In this document: positions 18,301-27,329 of the stretch, piece after piece | How the letters are laid out: each line of letters opens with the position of its first letter | Numbering within the stretch: the first letter of the stretch is position 1 | IMG/VR virus record: IMGVR_UViG_3300028840_008186 | Span: 1-64,000 of that record | DNA from: a virus | Reading direction: 5' to 3' (one strand) | Length of the DNA: 64,000 nucleotides | Notes under the pieces: model-generated | Seen by the model: the letters and a program-made list of their open reading frames with translations, nothing else | The model's database searches: none | What the model was told of the DNA's origin: nothing | Translations under genes and position numbers: made by a program

Positions 18301-21300
18301 CATATTGCGTCCCTACTCTTATAAGAAGAGTAATCATTGCACTGGCCGCGTAAGCCGCTTTTGCAAAAGGAGAAGTAAAAGCCATCGCCAATTTAGCAAA
18401 CGTGAATCCTAATTTTCTGGCGATCTTCATCACCGTCATCATTACTTTGCCTACTCCTCCTATAGACAAAGCTACCATGGACCACTGAATTATGCCCGGT
18501 ATAGTCTCTACCACTTTTTCTGCTGCTTGGGACAAACTGGTAAGCGACGATACTACAAATTTTATGGTATCAGTAAGACCAGCCTCTCCCAAAGCAATAG
18601 CCAAATTCTCAATATTTTGCCACATAATCTTTATTTTATTGGACAAGCCCTCAGCTTGGGTACCAGCGGCTTGAGCGGCAGACCCGAATTCATAAGTCAA
18701 GTCTATAGCACGCTGCAATGAGTTACCAGAAGCCACTGCTTCAATCAAAGCGGCCAGCGCGTTCGCTGCTCTTGTGCCAAAGAACGCAACCGCTTTGCCC
18801 ATATCAACTGTATTCGTTTCGAAATCCCAAAGGATCGGTGCGAGGTTCTTGAGCGCCCCAATCCATCCTTGCGTTTTAGGATTGACTTTATCCAACTCAA
18901 GGCCTACTTCTGCCATTGCCGCTTTTAATTTCGTGGAAGGATTTACCATCTGAAGCATGACACGCCGGAGCCCCGTGCCCATAGTGCTCGCTTTGAGACC
19001 GTTATCAGCAAGCACCATCAAGGTTCCAGTAACCTCATTAAGATTTAGCCCAGCTTGGCGCCCAGCCGCGCCTACATAGTTGAAAGCAGTCTTGAGCTTG
19101 TCTATATTGACTTTGGCATTATTGATTGCATTGGTAAAAATATCAGCTACCTTAGAAGTCTGAGTGGCTTCTAAACCGAAAGCCCTGATAGCCGTGGTCG
19201 TAAGCTCCACCACATCTCCAAATTCAGATTGAGTCGCAGTGGCCAATTGGCTGATGCCCTTTAAAGCGAGCATAGACTCCGCCAAGTTAAAACCAGCCTG
19301 TCCAATAATCTGAATACCCTCCCCCAATTCAGTAGCTGAAAATATTGTTTCTCTAGCAGTCTTCTTGATCACATCTCCCATGACACGAACTTTATCTATG
19401 CCTATCTCTAAAATAGCCATCATTCCATGAAGAGCCTGATCGAAGTCTGCGACCGATTCTATAAATTGCTCAATGCCTTGAATAATAGCAGTCAGCGCTG
19501 CAGCGGCAAGAGTAAAAGCAGCAAACTGTTTGAATCGTTTGCCTATCATAGTAAACGCCCCGCCAAGGTAGCCTAACTCCTTTCTCATCTTCATAGCGCG
19601 GGAGGTAAACATGCCCATGCCCCTATAAGAAGGATCCAGTTCTTCCATGTACTCATCAACCGCTTCCTCGGCAATGTTGAAAGCATCTGCATTCTTCTTA
19701 AGTTGCTGGTTTAGTTTGAATATTTGCTTGTCAAGCTTGGCTACCTCTTTGCTTGATTTGCCAGTCTGGTTCTTTTGCACCTCAAGCATCTCTATTTGTG
19801 CTTTAATGGCATCTTGGCTTTTTCTGAAATTACTGGAAACACGGCCTATTGCTGAATTGTATCTGCCTACTTTAGCCGCATCCTCCCCAAAAATCCTTCC
19901 TAATTCTTCAAGCGCATCAGCATGCTCTAAAGATTTCCTCGTAGACTTTTCCCTAGCTTTCTGCCATTCCGATTGCGCCCGAACATCGCTGTCAGCAGCT
20001 TCTGTCAAATCAGAAAAGGACTCTATACTTCTTTGCATTACTTCATCAGCCCTAGCCCCTTCTTCCGACCACGCTTCTAACGCCTCCTGCTCGTTTTCTA
20101 ATGCTGCAGTGAGCCTATCATAGCCCTCCTCACTTGCTTCCATATTGGCAAGCTGTTCTTTCATTGCTTTAGCTGATTCAATTCTCTTTCTCTTCTCCTC
20201 ATCCACTGCATTTGCATGCTTCTTAATAGTGGAAACCAATCGCTCCTTAGAAAGAGTCTCATCCTTGTACCTGTCATTGAGCGCGTTCAACACAGGAACA
20301 AGATCCATTCCAGCCTTGGAAACACGCTTTCGTGCCCCAACAAGTTCTTTATCCGCATCCGCTGCGCCTATGGCGTAATCAGCATGAGCTGCAAAAGACT
20401 TAGCAATAACTGACTCCTCAGAAGCTGTATCACGGATCTGCTTTTCTAATTCAGCCAAGTCACTTTCCAATTCCTTTGTTGAAAGACCCGCCTTTTTAGT
20501 CGCTTCTATTGATTGAAGAACAGCATCCCTTTGCTCATGTAGCCCCGCGACCTGCCTATCGATACTACGCACAACTTGAACAGCCAGCCCCTTGAACATT
20601 TCTAAGGATGATTTCGCATCAGTATTGAACGCTTTCGCCATTGCGCGAACGGCAGCAACAACTCTATCATCCTGCGCTGCCATAGACTCAAGCTTACTCT
20701 CTAGCCCATCTATAGTTTTCTCCCCTTGGGCCATAGTATCATAGGTTTGCTCCATTGCCTTCTGGACTGTATACGTGGGCTCTTCCAAGCGCCGGATCTT
20801 CTCCGCAAGTTCTTCATATTCAGCCGTGCCCTCACCAAGTTTAGTCATATCATATTGGAGAGCTGAAACTTGCCCCCGGATTTTGGTGGTGGCATCTATA
20901 GCTGCTTTCTTATACGTATTGAAATTATCAATATACGCTCCAAACCGGTCTGCGAGGTGCTCAATAATAGCTACTTGCTCCTCAGTAAGATTGGAGGTCT
21001 TTTTGAGCTTTTTTTGAAATGCATCTATATCGTCCCGGGACTCAAGGAACGCCTTCCCGGTCATACCCAAAGCTTCAGCCGCCTCAACTGTCATATTCTT
21101 AAAGGGCAGAATGCCCTTTTTATTAACAAATTGAAACCCTTTTTGGGTAAGTTTAAGATTGCCTTCCAGTGTATGAATAACAGCGGATGCTGAGCGCACA
21201 TCATCCGCCATCCCTTTAAACGCACCGCTTTCAAAACTATTTAATTTGCGCTGCAGTACCTTAACAGCCGGTCCTATTTGTTGGAGACGTTTGATGTACA

Positions 21301-23968
21301 TCTCTGCTTGCTCGTCTGTTTTTCCGTAAACCTGGCCCAAATAACGAAGTGCGTTCAATTGATCTCTAGCTGCGTCGTTCCCTTCCGCAATCTGTTGTTC
21401 TAACCGTTGCTCCTCCTTTGTGAACTTCTTCATGGCCCCCAAATTTCTAAGGACCGCTTCAGTTTGCTCTTCACTCAACCCAATTTGTTTTGCTGTCTTT
21501 TTATTCAAACCCGCAACCCGGTCCCCAACCAATTGTAATCCACCGGACTGCTCAGCAAGCTTGATATCCTGCGCTGTGATCGCCTCAGCCCACTCCCGCG
21601 TGCCTTCTACTCCCTCTTTCTTAATAATTCGGGCTAGGCCTAATACAGCGTTGCCGTACTTAATCGCTTCCTTTTTGGCTTGGTTTATCTCTTGGGTAGT
21701 TTTGCCCGCTGCTTCCTTGAGTTCCTCAAAGAATTCAATCGTTACACCAGTGAACGCATCGGGATCCAGTCCTATAGAATCATCATCCGCCTTATCTGAG
21801 TCCTTCTTGTCAGTTTTAGCAGCCCTAGCAGCTTCTGTTTTTGTTTCTGCGATACGTTTCTTGGCATCTATGGCTCGTTCTTCGAACTCTTCGAGTTCGT
21901 CCATTCCTTGGCCCGTAAATTTGGCGATCTCTTTGAATACTGCTTCGAAAGCTCCTGTTATAAGACCAGAGATCGACTTAAAGCCCTCAAGCACTTCCGC
22001 CAAAGACTTATAAGCATCCTCAGACCCCTCCGCCCCTTCTCCTGCTTCCTTAACACGCGCAGTCACAGCTTCGAGGACCTCAGATACATCACTGCCTTGT
22101 CCCGCGAGGCCCTTCAATCCCCCCAATAGATCTTCCAAGACTGATTGAAACTTTTGAATAACCTCTCCCGAATCTTGGTACTCTTCCTTCTGTTCGGCGA
22201 GGATTTCAGCTTGCTTAGCAAAGGCCTCTATTTGCTGGCCTACACTTTCTACTATTTTGTCCGCCAATCCTTCATATGCAGACAGCCCCGCATTGGTTTC
22301 CTTTTCCATAACAGCGCTGAGAATGGAAACCGCCTCTTTTACCTGCTCGTGGCTGATGCCCATTTGGTCCATCTTAGCCACAAATTGATCGATGATTTCA
22401 GTGGTTTTCTCCAACCGCCGTGCCGCCTTGCTCATAGCCTCATTGAGCTGGTATTGTGGCTCCGTGGCAGCTGTAACCGAGCCTTCTATTTCTTTATAAG
22501 CATCCGAGCCCTTATCACCAATCTTCTCCAACTGAGACAACTGAAGAGATCGTATCTTAGCTTGCTCAGTTTCCGATTCTCTAACCGCTGCTAAATAAGT
22601 CCGCACATGTTCCGGAAGTTTGCCGTATTCATCCCCAAGCGCCTCAACCCGATCGATCTCCTTTTGTGAAACGCCCTCTTTCTTGAGCTTATCGATCTCA
22701 TTGCCCCAACTCGAAGCTAATCGTTTATTCCTTTCATAAGACTCCCCGAGGATTCCCAACCGTTCTGCCATATCCTCGGTCATCTCTATAAATGGACGCA
22801 TACCTTGCTCGGTAAGAACCTTCAGCTTACCAGTCAAAGCATCCACATTGCCTCGGAACGTCTCCAATACAATGCCTGCAACATCAGCCTTCTCAACGAC
22901 CTCCTTCAAACCCTCAGCCCCGATATCTTCGGCAGCCTTGCCCATCTTCTCCAAGCCCTCTTTGACCAGGAGAATCCGAGTAATATATTCTTCCGCTACT
23001 TCATTAGTGGCACCAAATTGTTTGGCGAGATCTCGCATAGCGTCCAATTCTTCTTCAACGCCGCCTTGTCCCGTCGCTTTGCTAAGTTCGTTGAAACGCT
23101 CTATGAACGCACCAAATTTCTCATCAAGAATAGTCAGGTGCTGCGCCCAATCTTCATAAATATTGATAGCTAACCGGCCTTGCTCGTTAAGCGGCACCAA
23201 TCCATCAGCTGTAGCAAGCACATTGCCCCGAAGCAGCTCGGCACGAATCCCTGCCATATCAAGACTCTTGGCCCACTCTTCAGTGCCTTCTACACCTTCG
23301 TCCTTGAACATCTTGGCAGTTTTGGTAATCTGATCGGCGAGATCCCGGGCTTGGTTCTCTATCTTTTCTTGAGCAGCTCCGGTTTCTTCCATCTCGTTCG
23401 CTAGGACTTTGAGCGCATCTTCATACAGGCCTAATTCATCTCGGCCTTCTGCACCAAGGCCTTCGCCTGTAATCTTACCCATCTCCTCTGCGATCGTTTT
23501 GGCGATCTTGCTCGTTTCCGAGCCCATATTTTCAAGATCATCTTGGAACTGCGCGAATTTATCGAGGTAGGATTTTTGGAATTGACTGAGACCTTCGGTT
23601 ATATCTTGTACGCTTTTGGAGAAATCACCACCATACTCCTTGATCATCTCAAGTACGCTGGCAAGAACATTTTGGGCTTCTCCTGCTTTCTCGGCCTTGT
23701 CTGCAAAGTCCTCAGCGGCCTCACCTGCGCCCTCTAAATGATCCTTGGTTTTCTCAGTGATATCTTCGATGGCACTTGTAGTAGCCGAGACATTACTGGA
23801 AAGAGAAGAGGCCATTCCTTCCAATAACTTGGATGCGTCTTCTTCACCTAACTTCTTGGTGGCCTCAGCAAAAGCGCCTAACACTCCTTGAAGGTTCTTC
23901 AACCCTTCTAAGAGCCGCTTATCGACCATGCCTCGAATATTGAGAAGCAATCCTTTTTCTTTAGCCAT
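15347..23968 (-). CDS. Tape measure protein
   Basis: A 2,873-residue protein, long and mostly alpha-helical with Lys/Glu/Ala-rich coiled coils. A TP901-type tape measure core lies around residues 1560-1800 (FDQALHGMMAILEIGIDKV, ATELGEGIQIIGQAGFN, LKTAFNYVGAAGRQAGLN). Hydrophobic segments sit near 1545 and 1860-1900. The C-terminus has short repeats VDVIPRYAKGG. The ATG at 23968 was chosen: GGGAG is seven bases upstream; the longer frame starts with a poorly supported GTG. At about 0.15 nm per residue, the rule known for this family, the tail would be near 430 nm. The first half contains a large internal duplication. Confidence 0.93.
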   Translation of the reverse strand: MAKEKGLLLNIRGMVDKRLLEGLKNLQGVLGAFAEATKKLGEEDASKLLEGMASSLSSNVSATTSAIEDITEKTKDHLEGAGEAAEDFADKAEKAGEAQNVLASVLEMIKEYGGDFSKSVQDITEGLSQFQKSYLDKFAQFQDDLENMGSETSKIAKTIAEEMGKITGEGLGAEGRDELGLYEDALKVLANEMEETGAAQEKIENQARDLADQITKTAKMFKDEGVEGTEEWAKSLDMAGIRAELLRGNVLATADGLVPLNEQGRLAINIYEDWAQHLTILDEKFGAFIERFNELSKATGQGGVEEELDAMRDLAKQFGATNEVAEEYITRILLVKEGLEKMGKAAEDIGAEGLKEVVEKADVAGIVLETFRGNVDALTGKLKVLTEQGMRPFIEMTEDMAERLGILGESYERNKRLASSWGNEIDKLKKEGVSQKEIDRVEALGDEYGKLPEHVRTYLAAVRESETEQAKIRSLQLSQLEKIGDKGSDAYKEIEGSVTAATEPQYQLNEAMSKAARRLEKTTEIIDQFVAKMDQMGISHEQVKEAVSILSAVMEKETNAGLSAYEGLADKIVESVGQQIEAFAKQAEILAEQKEEYQDSGEVIQKFQSVLEDLLGGLKGLAGQGSDVSEVLEAVTARVKEAGEGAEGSEDAYKSLAEVLEGFKSISGLITGAFEAVFKEIAKFTGQGMDELEEFEERAIDAKKRIAETKTEAARAAKTDKKDSDKADDDSIGLDPDAFTGVTIEFFEELKEAAGKTTQEINQAKKEAIKYGNAVLGLARIIKKEGVEGTREWAEAITAQDIKLAEQSGGLQLVGDRVAGLNKKTAKQIGLSEEQTEAVLRNLGAMKKFTKEEQRLEQQIAEGNDAARDQLNALRYLGQVYGKTDEQAEMYIKRLQQIGPAVKVLQRKLNSFESGAFKGMADDVRSASAVIHTLEGNLKLTQKGFQFVNKKGILPFKNMTVEAAEALGMTGKAFLESRDDIDAFQKKLKKTSNLTEEQVAIIEHLADRFGAYIDNFNTYKKAAIDATTKIRGQVSALQYDMTKLGEGTAEYEELAEKIRRLEEPTYTVQKAMEQTYDTMAQGEKTIDGLESKLESMAAQDDRVVAAVRAMAKAFNTDAKSSLEMFKGLAVQVVRSIDRQVAGLHEQRDAVLQSIEATKKAGLSTKELESDLAELEKQIRDTASEESVIAKSFAAHADYAIGAADADKELVGARKRVSKAGMDLVPVLNALNDRYKDETLSKERLVSTIKKHANAVDEEKRKRIESAKAMKEQLANMEASEEGYDRLTAALENEQEALEAWSEEGARADEVMQRSIESFSDLTEAADSDVRAQSEWQKAREKSTRKSLEHADALEELGRIFGEDAAKVGRYNSAIGRVSSNFRKSQDAIKAQIEMLEVQKNQTGKSSKEVAKLDKQIFKLNQQLKKNADAFNIAEEAVDEYMEELDPSYRGMGMFTSRAMKMRKELGYLGGAFTMIGKRFKQFAAFTLAAAALTAIIQGIEQFIESVADFDQALHGMMAILEIGIDKVRVMGDVIKKTARETIFSATELGEGIQIIGQAGFNLAESMLALKGISQLATATQSEFGDVVELTTTAIRAFGLEATQTSKVADIFTNAINNAKVNIDKLKTAFNYVGAAGRQAGLNLNEVTGTLMVLADNGLKASTMGTGLRRVMLQMVNPSTKLKAAMAEVGLELDKVNPKTQGWIGALKNLAPILWDFETNTVDMGKAVAFFGTRAANALAALIEAVASGNSLQRAIDLTYEFGSAAQAAGTQAEGLSNKIKIMWQNIENLAIALGEAGLTDTIKFVVSSLTSLSQAAEKVVETIPGIIQWSMVALSIGGVGKVMMTVMKIARKLGFTFAKLAMAFTSPFAKAAYAASAMITLLIRVGTQYDRAAKKAGKAAEQFASHAIAARSWADALAKAAEEGRREFTNTVRRMREDEQAEDFVKFLEEDMGLTLESLKNHLDELAAATREYEKTSLTDAMVKDAEKLTAINEELLAADPALIKNRFAGGYDSLWEFIKKISQAPLHAMWRGITGVEYEEVMKQREIQLKRIRDRVLGLMDKEIVLSAEHLTAVFDNMYSGLLKPADFAKVRAMLLKELETMKKDADHQISEYQKVFAKLSPQIQEDLQAMTNIDQFGFEDKLTSIEEKVLAYQEYLEKEQNYHYKEAVKAAADYRNRMVQEKILEHQQIKAKADSYYEEMERKIDDHYAARREIVNQAYDWEIEILESRKPLRKSIKMRERALGEWKRVYDRAFGKLVDAEEGYLESVADINERLVEIHQNTAWRELNTRYLVLEKERERKDKLIAIAREEADKRIAVEKQRLQTRLSLERISATERESIVRNSRAAIDEIERGTLDDKEKVLNDWLSSLQSSYNYAITKEEAYADAIQSAQEDIAEIRKEGAESIKDNASTAEDALKKISRAGMTETELQADKLEEAQDKMSKAYHLIQSDVIENQDLAKQMAGEARDIFVELGVAAAKGEESALSQAEAERKVAKASDVVERAIKERTRLRVAEKEDALKHAQDMMDAYSRMAGDMAASIEVVRGSIRDLQNATIEPKYFEVDSGAKFELDRLAAIEEFDIHDKHYNVIAHQKTVAEDSGASHAFEGINPLTGNQYYGSTFAEGGEAPHPADLGAKAKGTDTIPAWLTPGEYVVKKSAVQKYGTMFLEALNKGKVAIDAVPKFTRGGFVGTLKSYVDVIPRYAKGGIAKATKSFVDVIPRYAKGGTVAPLRFAEGGAVPTSAGEGGLLRNIIESLRELRLANQEGFETLSAYLWNMTPPDLGQFLSTTNLGIKSLDSKLAYHSRLMIEGNQYLQRIDGSIQNLQHVMSAAAASGQGAGTINLNNYAGDARKLAFDIQRLQRLGQAPMLG
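15786..15879 (-). repeat. Tandem repeat in tape measure C-terminus
   Basis: Two near-identical 37-base units (15786-15822 and 15843-15879, offset 57 bases) encode the VDVIPRYAKGG motif twice. A third, weaker version (PKFTRGG) lies next to them. Gly-Gly spaced repeats of this kind are common at the ends of tape measure proteins. Confidence 0.8.
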
Positions 23969-23970
23969 GT

Positions 23971-24779
23971 CTAATCTCCCAAAGTACGCGCAGCTTCCTG
24001 TCTCCACTTCCTATGAGCCCCCATCATTTGATGGGTGATCCTGTCCTTTTCTTCCTTGCTCAAATGCTCATATTCAGATGGATCTCTAAACAACGGAACC
24101 TCCGGGCTTTCTTGGAATGAGGTGGTGGCCTTGGATTGAGTTGAGTGGCCCTCTTGTTTATCGGGATCTATCCCGTGCATACGACACTGGAACTTCCATT
24201 CCTCCAGCTTACTTTTCTGCGCGTATTCATATAGCGCATGAATTTGAAGGAGGGCCAAGCCTCCTTCTTTGAAGCTCTTTCGGTACACGTCTTCCAGCCG
24301 ATAACTAGGATACTGGCGAAGTACTTCGGCTACGACCTCTTCGAAAACTACTGCTTCTTCTTGGTTCGCTTGCTGGGCGCTGCTTGCTTGGGCAGTTTCG
24401 GAAATAGCGCCCTGCCCCTTTCGAAGAGGTCCTTCAAGTTTTTTATTAGTCCTTCATAGTTGACCTCGAATATTACATTAACAATCTCTGAGAGTTGTTG
24501 ATTGGTCAACTCTTCCATGCGAGGGGAATCCTCCTCATCGCATACATACCCCAAAATAATACCCAAGTTTGTATTAATGATAGCTTGGATATTTTTGACG
24601 GCGTCAACTTCGGACATCCCTCTGAGATCCGTGCCTACAATCTCATTGATAGAACCAGCAAGCTTCTCCGTCAATGAGAATTGGTCAGACACAGACAAAG
24701 GATAGACCTTGACACTTCGAAGGTGCCTGACTCCTACATCAATGGTCTTAATTTGGGGGTTTAATCGTTGATCAGACAT
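23971..24779 (-). CDS. Tail assembly chaperone GT fusion (by -1 frameshift)
   Basis: The fusion product starts at 24779 with the G-like protein and shifts to the -1 frame at the heptamer A AAA AAC (plus-strand 24438-24444, in frame 0 as ATA AAA AAC). After the shift the frame stays open through AISETAQASSAQQANQEEA and VVFEEVVAEVLRQYPSYRLED to the stop at 23971, three bases before the tape measure ATG. GGGCAG and CTGCCC about 20 bases downstream could form a stimulatory stem. This is the classical siphovirus arrangement (lambda gpG/gpGT), whose products wrap the tape measure during tail assembly. The downstream part has no good start of its own. Confidence 0.85.
24348..24779 (-). CDS. Tail assembly chaperone G-like protein
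   Basis: A 143-residue protein read in frame 0 and ending in a Lys-rich tail (PSKRTKKKQ). It lies between the major tail protein and the tape measure, like lambda G. It contains the slippery site described for the fusion product, so it should be the abundant form with the fusion made at low frequency. Start ATG is preceded by AAGGAGGAATTCTA. Confidence 0.85.
   Translation of the reverse strand: MSDQRLNPQIKTIDVGVRHLRSVKVYPLSVSDQFSLTEKLAGSINEIVGTDLRGMSEVDAVKNIQAIINTNLGIILGYVCDEEDSPRMEELTNQQLSEIVNVIFEVNYEGLIKNLKDLFERGRALFPKLPKQAAPSKRTKKKQ
24438..24444 (-). promoter_or_regulatory. -1 ribosomal frameshift site A AAA AAC
   Basis: The heptamer sits in the proper phase (X XXY YYZ) of the G-like gene, and both frames are open around it. 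Stem GGGCAG/CTGCCC with a 16-base loop begins about 20 bases downstream. Confidence 0.8.
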
Positions 24780-24857
24780 TAGAATTCCTCCTTAATAGGG
24801 ATTGGGTATTACTCAATTTTCAGTTTCGCGGATGCGAGTGTACTACAGTGAAGAAAG

Positions 24858-24877
24858 GCCGGGGCCGGAGCCCCGGC
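24858..24877 (-). terminator. Hairpin terminator after major tail protein gene
   Basis: Perfect 8-bp stem GCCGGGGC/GCCCCGGC with a 4-base loop, followed on the minus strand by CTTTCTTC. It lies 17 bases beyond the major tail protein stop and would lower expression of the chaperones and tape measure relative to the tube protein, as is common in siphoviruses. Confidence 0.6.
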
Positions 24878-24893
24878 TTCAAAGGTTGACGGT

Positions 24894-25514
24894 TTAGCTC
24901 CAGTAGATACGGCCCAGAGGCATTTCGTCCCAGGTCGCATCTCCGCCGGACACGCCGGAGTCCGCACGTTTGGCTTCCAGCGTGATAGGTACGTTTGCAT
25001 TGTCTTCCGCCGCCATGGAAATTTCCACTGAACTCGTAACGTTGGCGCGGGGAAAGATAATGTTCATAGAGTTCGTGCCGTTGGGGTACGTATAAACCGC
25101 TTCCACCCGAACATAGTCCGGCGCAGAAATCGTACCCAATGGGATATCATCGTCAGCAGTCCATCCTGCTTTCGTATGAGGCTCATACTCACCGGACGAA
25201 GCTTCAACATCAACGCCACGAGCGATAGCCAAGTTCCTTGCATGGATTTCCTTGAATTCGCACTCAAGAGCGCAAGACTCACGGAGTGGGATCGTCAAGT
25301 CCTCCAGCATTGGAAAGCCAGATTCCAGTTTCCAATACTCAACATTGGAAGTGAACCCCGTAGAGTTCAACGCACCAAGCGAGTCTTCGGTCGTGTCCAA
25401 AGCCTGGAGGGGATCGTCAATATGGGCAGCAGACGCACCCACCAAGATCTTGGCCAGACCGAGGGCAACGGTATGCGGGAATCTGGTAAGTGGACCAGTT
25501 CTTGAAATAGCCAT
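24894..25514 (-). CDS. Major tail protein
   Basis: A 206-residue protein upstream of the tail chaperones, the usual place of the tail tube subunit. It has a short N-terminal arm, alternating beta pattern and a helix (SCALECEFKEIHARNLAIA near 85-100), consistent with tail tube folds. A strong RBS (GGAGGTAAAAGGTT) precedes the ATG at 25514, and a terminator hairpin follows the gene, both consistent with high expression. Assignment is by position and size. Confidence 0.7.
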   Translation of the reverse strand: MAISRTGPLTRFPHTVALGLAKILVGASAAHIDDPLQALDTTEDSLGALNSTGFTSNVEYWKLESGFPMLEDLTIPLRESCALECEFKEIHARNLAIARGVDVEASSGEYEPHTKAGWTADDDIPLGTISAPDYVRVEAVYTYPNGTNSMNIIFPRANVTSSVEISMAAEDNANVPITLEAKRADSGVSGGDATWDEMPLGRIYWS

Positions 25515-25578
25515 AACCTTTTACCTCCTATGCAAAATAGTTAAAATCTCGTTCCTTACGGACTGCATCTGAGGGATA

Positions 25579-25797
25579 TTAAGGCGAATCACCAGGGAAA
25601 AAGTTTATGGTGTTCGTTGCCTTGCACGATTTACGGAGACACTTCATACGAAGATTTCCGTGAATTTCCATTTCAACTATGTTAGCCTCTTGGCCGTCTC
25701 GTGTGTCTCTGCCGAACTTGAAAATAAACAAACCATTGGGCCTTCTTTTGAGGAGTTTCTTTCCACATTTCTCACAACAAATCCATATGCTATTCAT
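25579..25797 (-). CDS. Small zinc-ribbon protein
   Basis: A 72-residue protein with two cysteine pairs: CCEKC near the N-terminus and CLRKSC near the C-terminus. The ATG at 25797 overlaps the previous stop (TAATG) and has GGGGAG ten bases upstream; the longer frame to 25815 is unlikely. It lies between neck and tail tube genes. Function unknown. Confidence 0.65.
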   Translation of the reverse strand: MNSIWICCEKCGKKLLKRRPNGLFIFKFGRDTRDGQEANIVEMEIHGNLRMKCLRKSCKATNTINFFPGDSP

Positions 25798-26219
25798 TAG
25801 TATACCGCTCCCCACTTCAAATTTAAAGTCAAAGTTTTCATCTTTATACCATCGGGGAGGTTCATCGTCTCCGTCTCATGATCGTGATAGACTTTCAGCC
25901 CTCCTAACTGCGTCCAGTCCGCATCATAAAATTCTATACCTCCTTGAAGGCAATTGAATACAGTATCTCTAAGAGCAGCTAATTGGTCGCCCTCCCAGTC
26001 TCTTTTGGTAAATAGATGGACTAATAAATCCACAGAGCTAACTTGGTCTACTATCAAATCCTTCATCCGGACGCTAATCCACTGATTGATTGAACCATTC
26101 TCCGGAGGCAGATTCAAGCGATCGAAATACACTTGTATACTCTCGCCAGTGTAAAAGGTATCCCAAAAGAACTTTTTGACCGATCTCTTAAGATTCGCTT
26201 CCTTCAGAGTTTCGTCCAT
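25797..26219 (-). CDS. Tail completion/terminator-like protein
   Basis: A 140-residue protein in the neck gene block just before the tail tube gene, the place of the tail terminator in siphoviruses. Features: helix at the start, MKDLIVDQVSSVDLLVHLF in the middle, and a final beta strand LTLNLKWGAVY. ATG at 26219 follows GGTGAG; in-frame TTG at 26234 and GTG at 26228 are alternatives. Overlaps the upstream gene by 32 bases. Confidence 0.5.
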   Translation of the reverse strand: MDETLKEANLKRSVKKFFWDTFYTGESIQVYFDRLNLPPENGSINQWISVRMKDLIVDQVSSVDLLVHLFTKRDWEGDQLAALRDTVFNCLQGGIEFYDADWTQLGGLKVYHDHETETMNLPDGIKMKTLTLNLKWGAVY

Positions 26220-26427
26220 CAGACTCACCGCCAAATTTCTCTGCTAAAAATTTCAATGTAGGCTCGAAGCCTTCATGCAAATACTTCACAGCTTCCGACA
26301 AAAATTTATCCTGAGCCTCATAAGTGATCTCAGCTTTGTCCATCAGCGCCCGTAGCATAAGAATTTGTTCCAAAGAAAACTCCACGGTCACATAAATATC
26401 TCTGTGGGCAACATCTACAATTTTCAT
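26188..26427 (-). CDS. Small neck-region protein, unknown
   Basis: A 79-residue, mainly helical acidic protein (MKIVDVAHRD start). ATG at 26427 shares one base with the preceding stop (TAATG). The helical part LEQILMLRALMDKAEI and a charged C-terminus are the only visible traits. Conserved position between neck genes suggests a virion assembly role, but I do not recognise a family. Confidence 0.6.
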   Translation of the reverse strand: MKIVDVAHRDIYVTVEFSLEQILMLRALMDKAEITYEAQDKFLSEAVKYLHEGFEPTLKFLAEKFGGESDGRNSEGSES

Positions 26428-27329
26428 TAGGTCACGCTCTTCCACGCATTCTCGGTTTCATCAAAATAATGGGTAATATGATGGTCTATGCTTTCCACTG
26501 TGTCTCCAAAAGAATGCTCTATGGCCCCTCCGGATCTGCCAGCAGCTGTTTCTTCATAGTACTTAACACGAGTGCCGCCAATAGTTTTTTCTTTCAGCTT
26601 ATCAAAAGAAGGCTGCTTCCCAAATTCCGACCTTCGGCCAGCGCCTACTCCGCTCAACTCAGCTTCATACTGAATCTCGCCTTCCCATCCCTCCGTTGAG
26701 GCCGAGGATAAATAATCATCCGGATCCGCAAACTCAGGAGCCTGGACCTCCTCTGGGAATTGATTTGCTGCCGCCCGCAAAGACCGCCCTATAGTATCAT
26801 GAATATCTCGTGGGAAATGCTCCTTGGAGTACCTTTCAAAAGCTGGACCGAACCAAGGCCTGTAGGCCTCTAACATACCAGCGATGCCCCGCGTGCTGGT
26901 CATCGAGCCATAGGAAACCATACGCTTTAATTCAGGGTCGTACACTTGGTCCGGGGTATACTCTCCTTTGTGAATGCCTACAGTATACCCTCCGCGTCCC
27001 GAAGGCCAATAATCAATGCCCCTCAATAAAGCACCCGTTACACCAATGCCTACTTTATCTGTCTTAGCACCCAATTTGTACCGGCGCTTTAACCAATCCT
27101 TATTCAGGACTTTTTCCCGCCCACTAAAGAACTCTTGATCTATAAGAGACTTCCGAATAAAAGCAGCTAACCGGTTAGCTACTTTGCGTGTGAGCAAACC
27201 TCCTTGTTCTTGATCGTTCCAATACATGAAAGCGTTCTCTATGCCTTTCACACCACGCTTGGACTTCTTAGCCCAAGTAGTAAGATAGGCCACTTTCTCA
27301 TATCCTTCAAAACTTATTGGACTTCCCAT
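26427..27329 (-). CDS. HK97 gp10-like neck/tail completion protein
   Basis: A 300-residue protein. The start (ISFEGYEKVAYLTTWAKK) and VANRLAAFIRKSLI helix resemble HK97 gp10-like tail completion proteins, though the chain is about twice the usual size, with an acidic extra C-terminal part from about residue 200. ATG at 27329 overlaps the previous stop (TAATG), which decides against the longer frame. Probably at the head-tail interface. Confidence 0.55.
   Translation of the reverse strand: MGSPISFEGYEKVAYLTTWAKKSKRGVKGIENAFMYWNDQEQGGLLTRKVANRLAAFIRKSLIDQEFFSGREKVLNKDWLKRRYKLGAKTDKVGIGVTGALLRGIDYWPSGRGGYTVGIHKGEYTPDQVYDPELKRMVSYGSMTSTRGIAGMLEAYRPWFGPAFERYSKEHFPRDIHDTIGRSLRAAANQFPEEVQAPEFADPDDYLSSASTEGWEGEIQYEAELSGVGAGRRSEFGKQPSFDKLKEKTIGGTRVKYYEETAAGRSGGAIEHSFGDTVESIDHHITHYFDETENAWKSVT

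Noticed and set aside
19647-23173. Long plus-strand frames opposite the tape measure gene
   Set aside because: They are antisense shadows caused by the Ala/Glu/Lys-rich coding strand; Ser/Leu/Phe-rich translations and no RBS.
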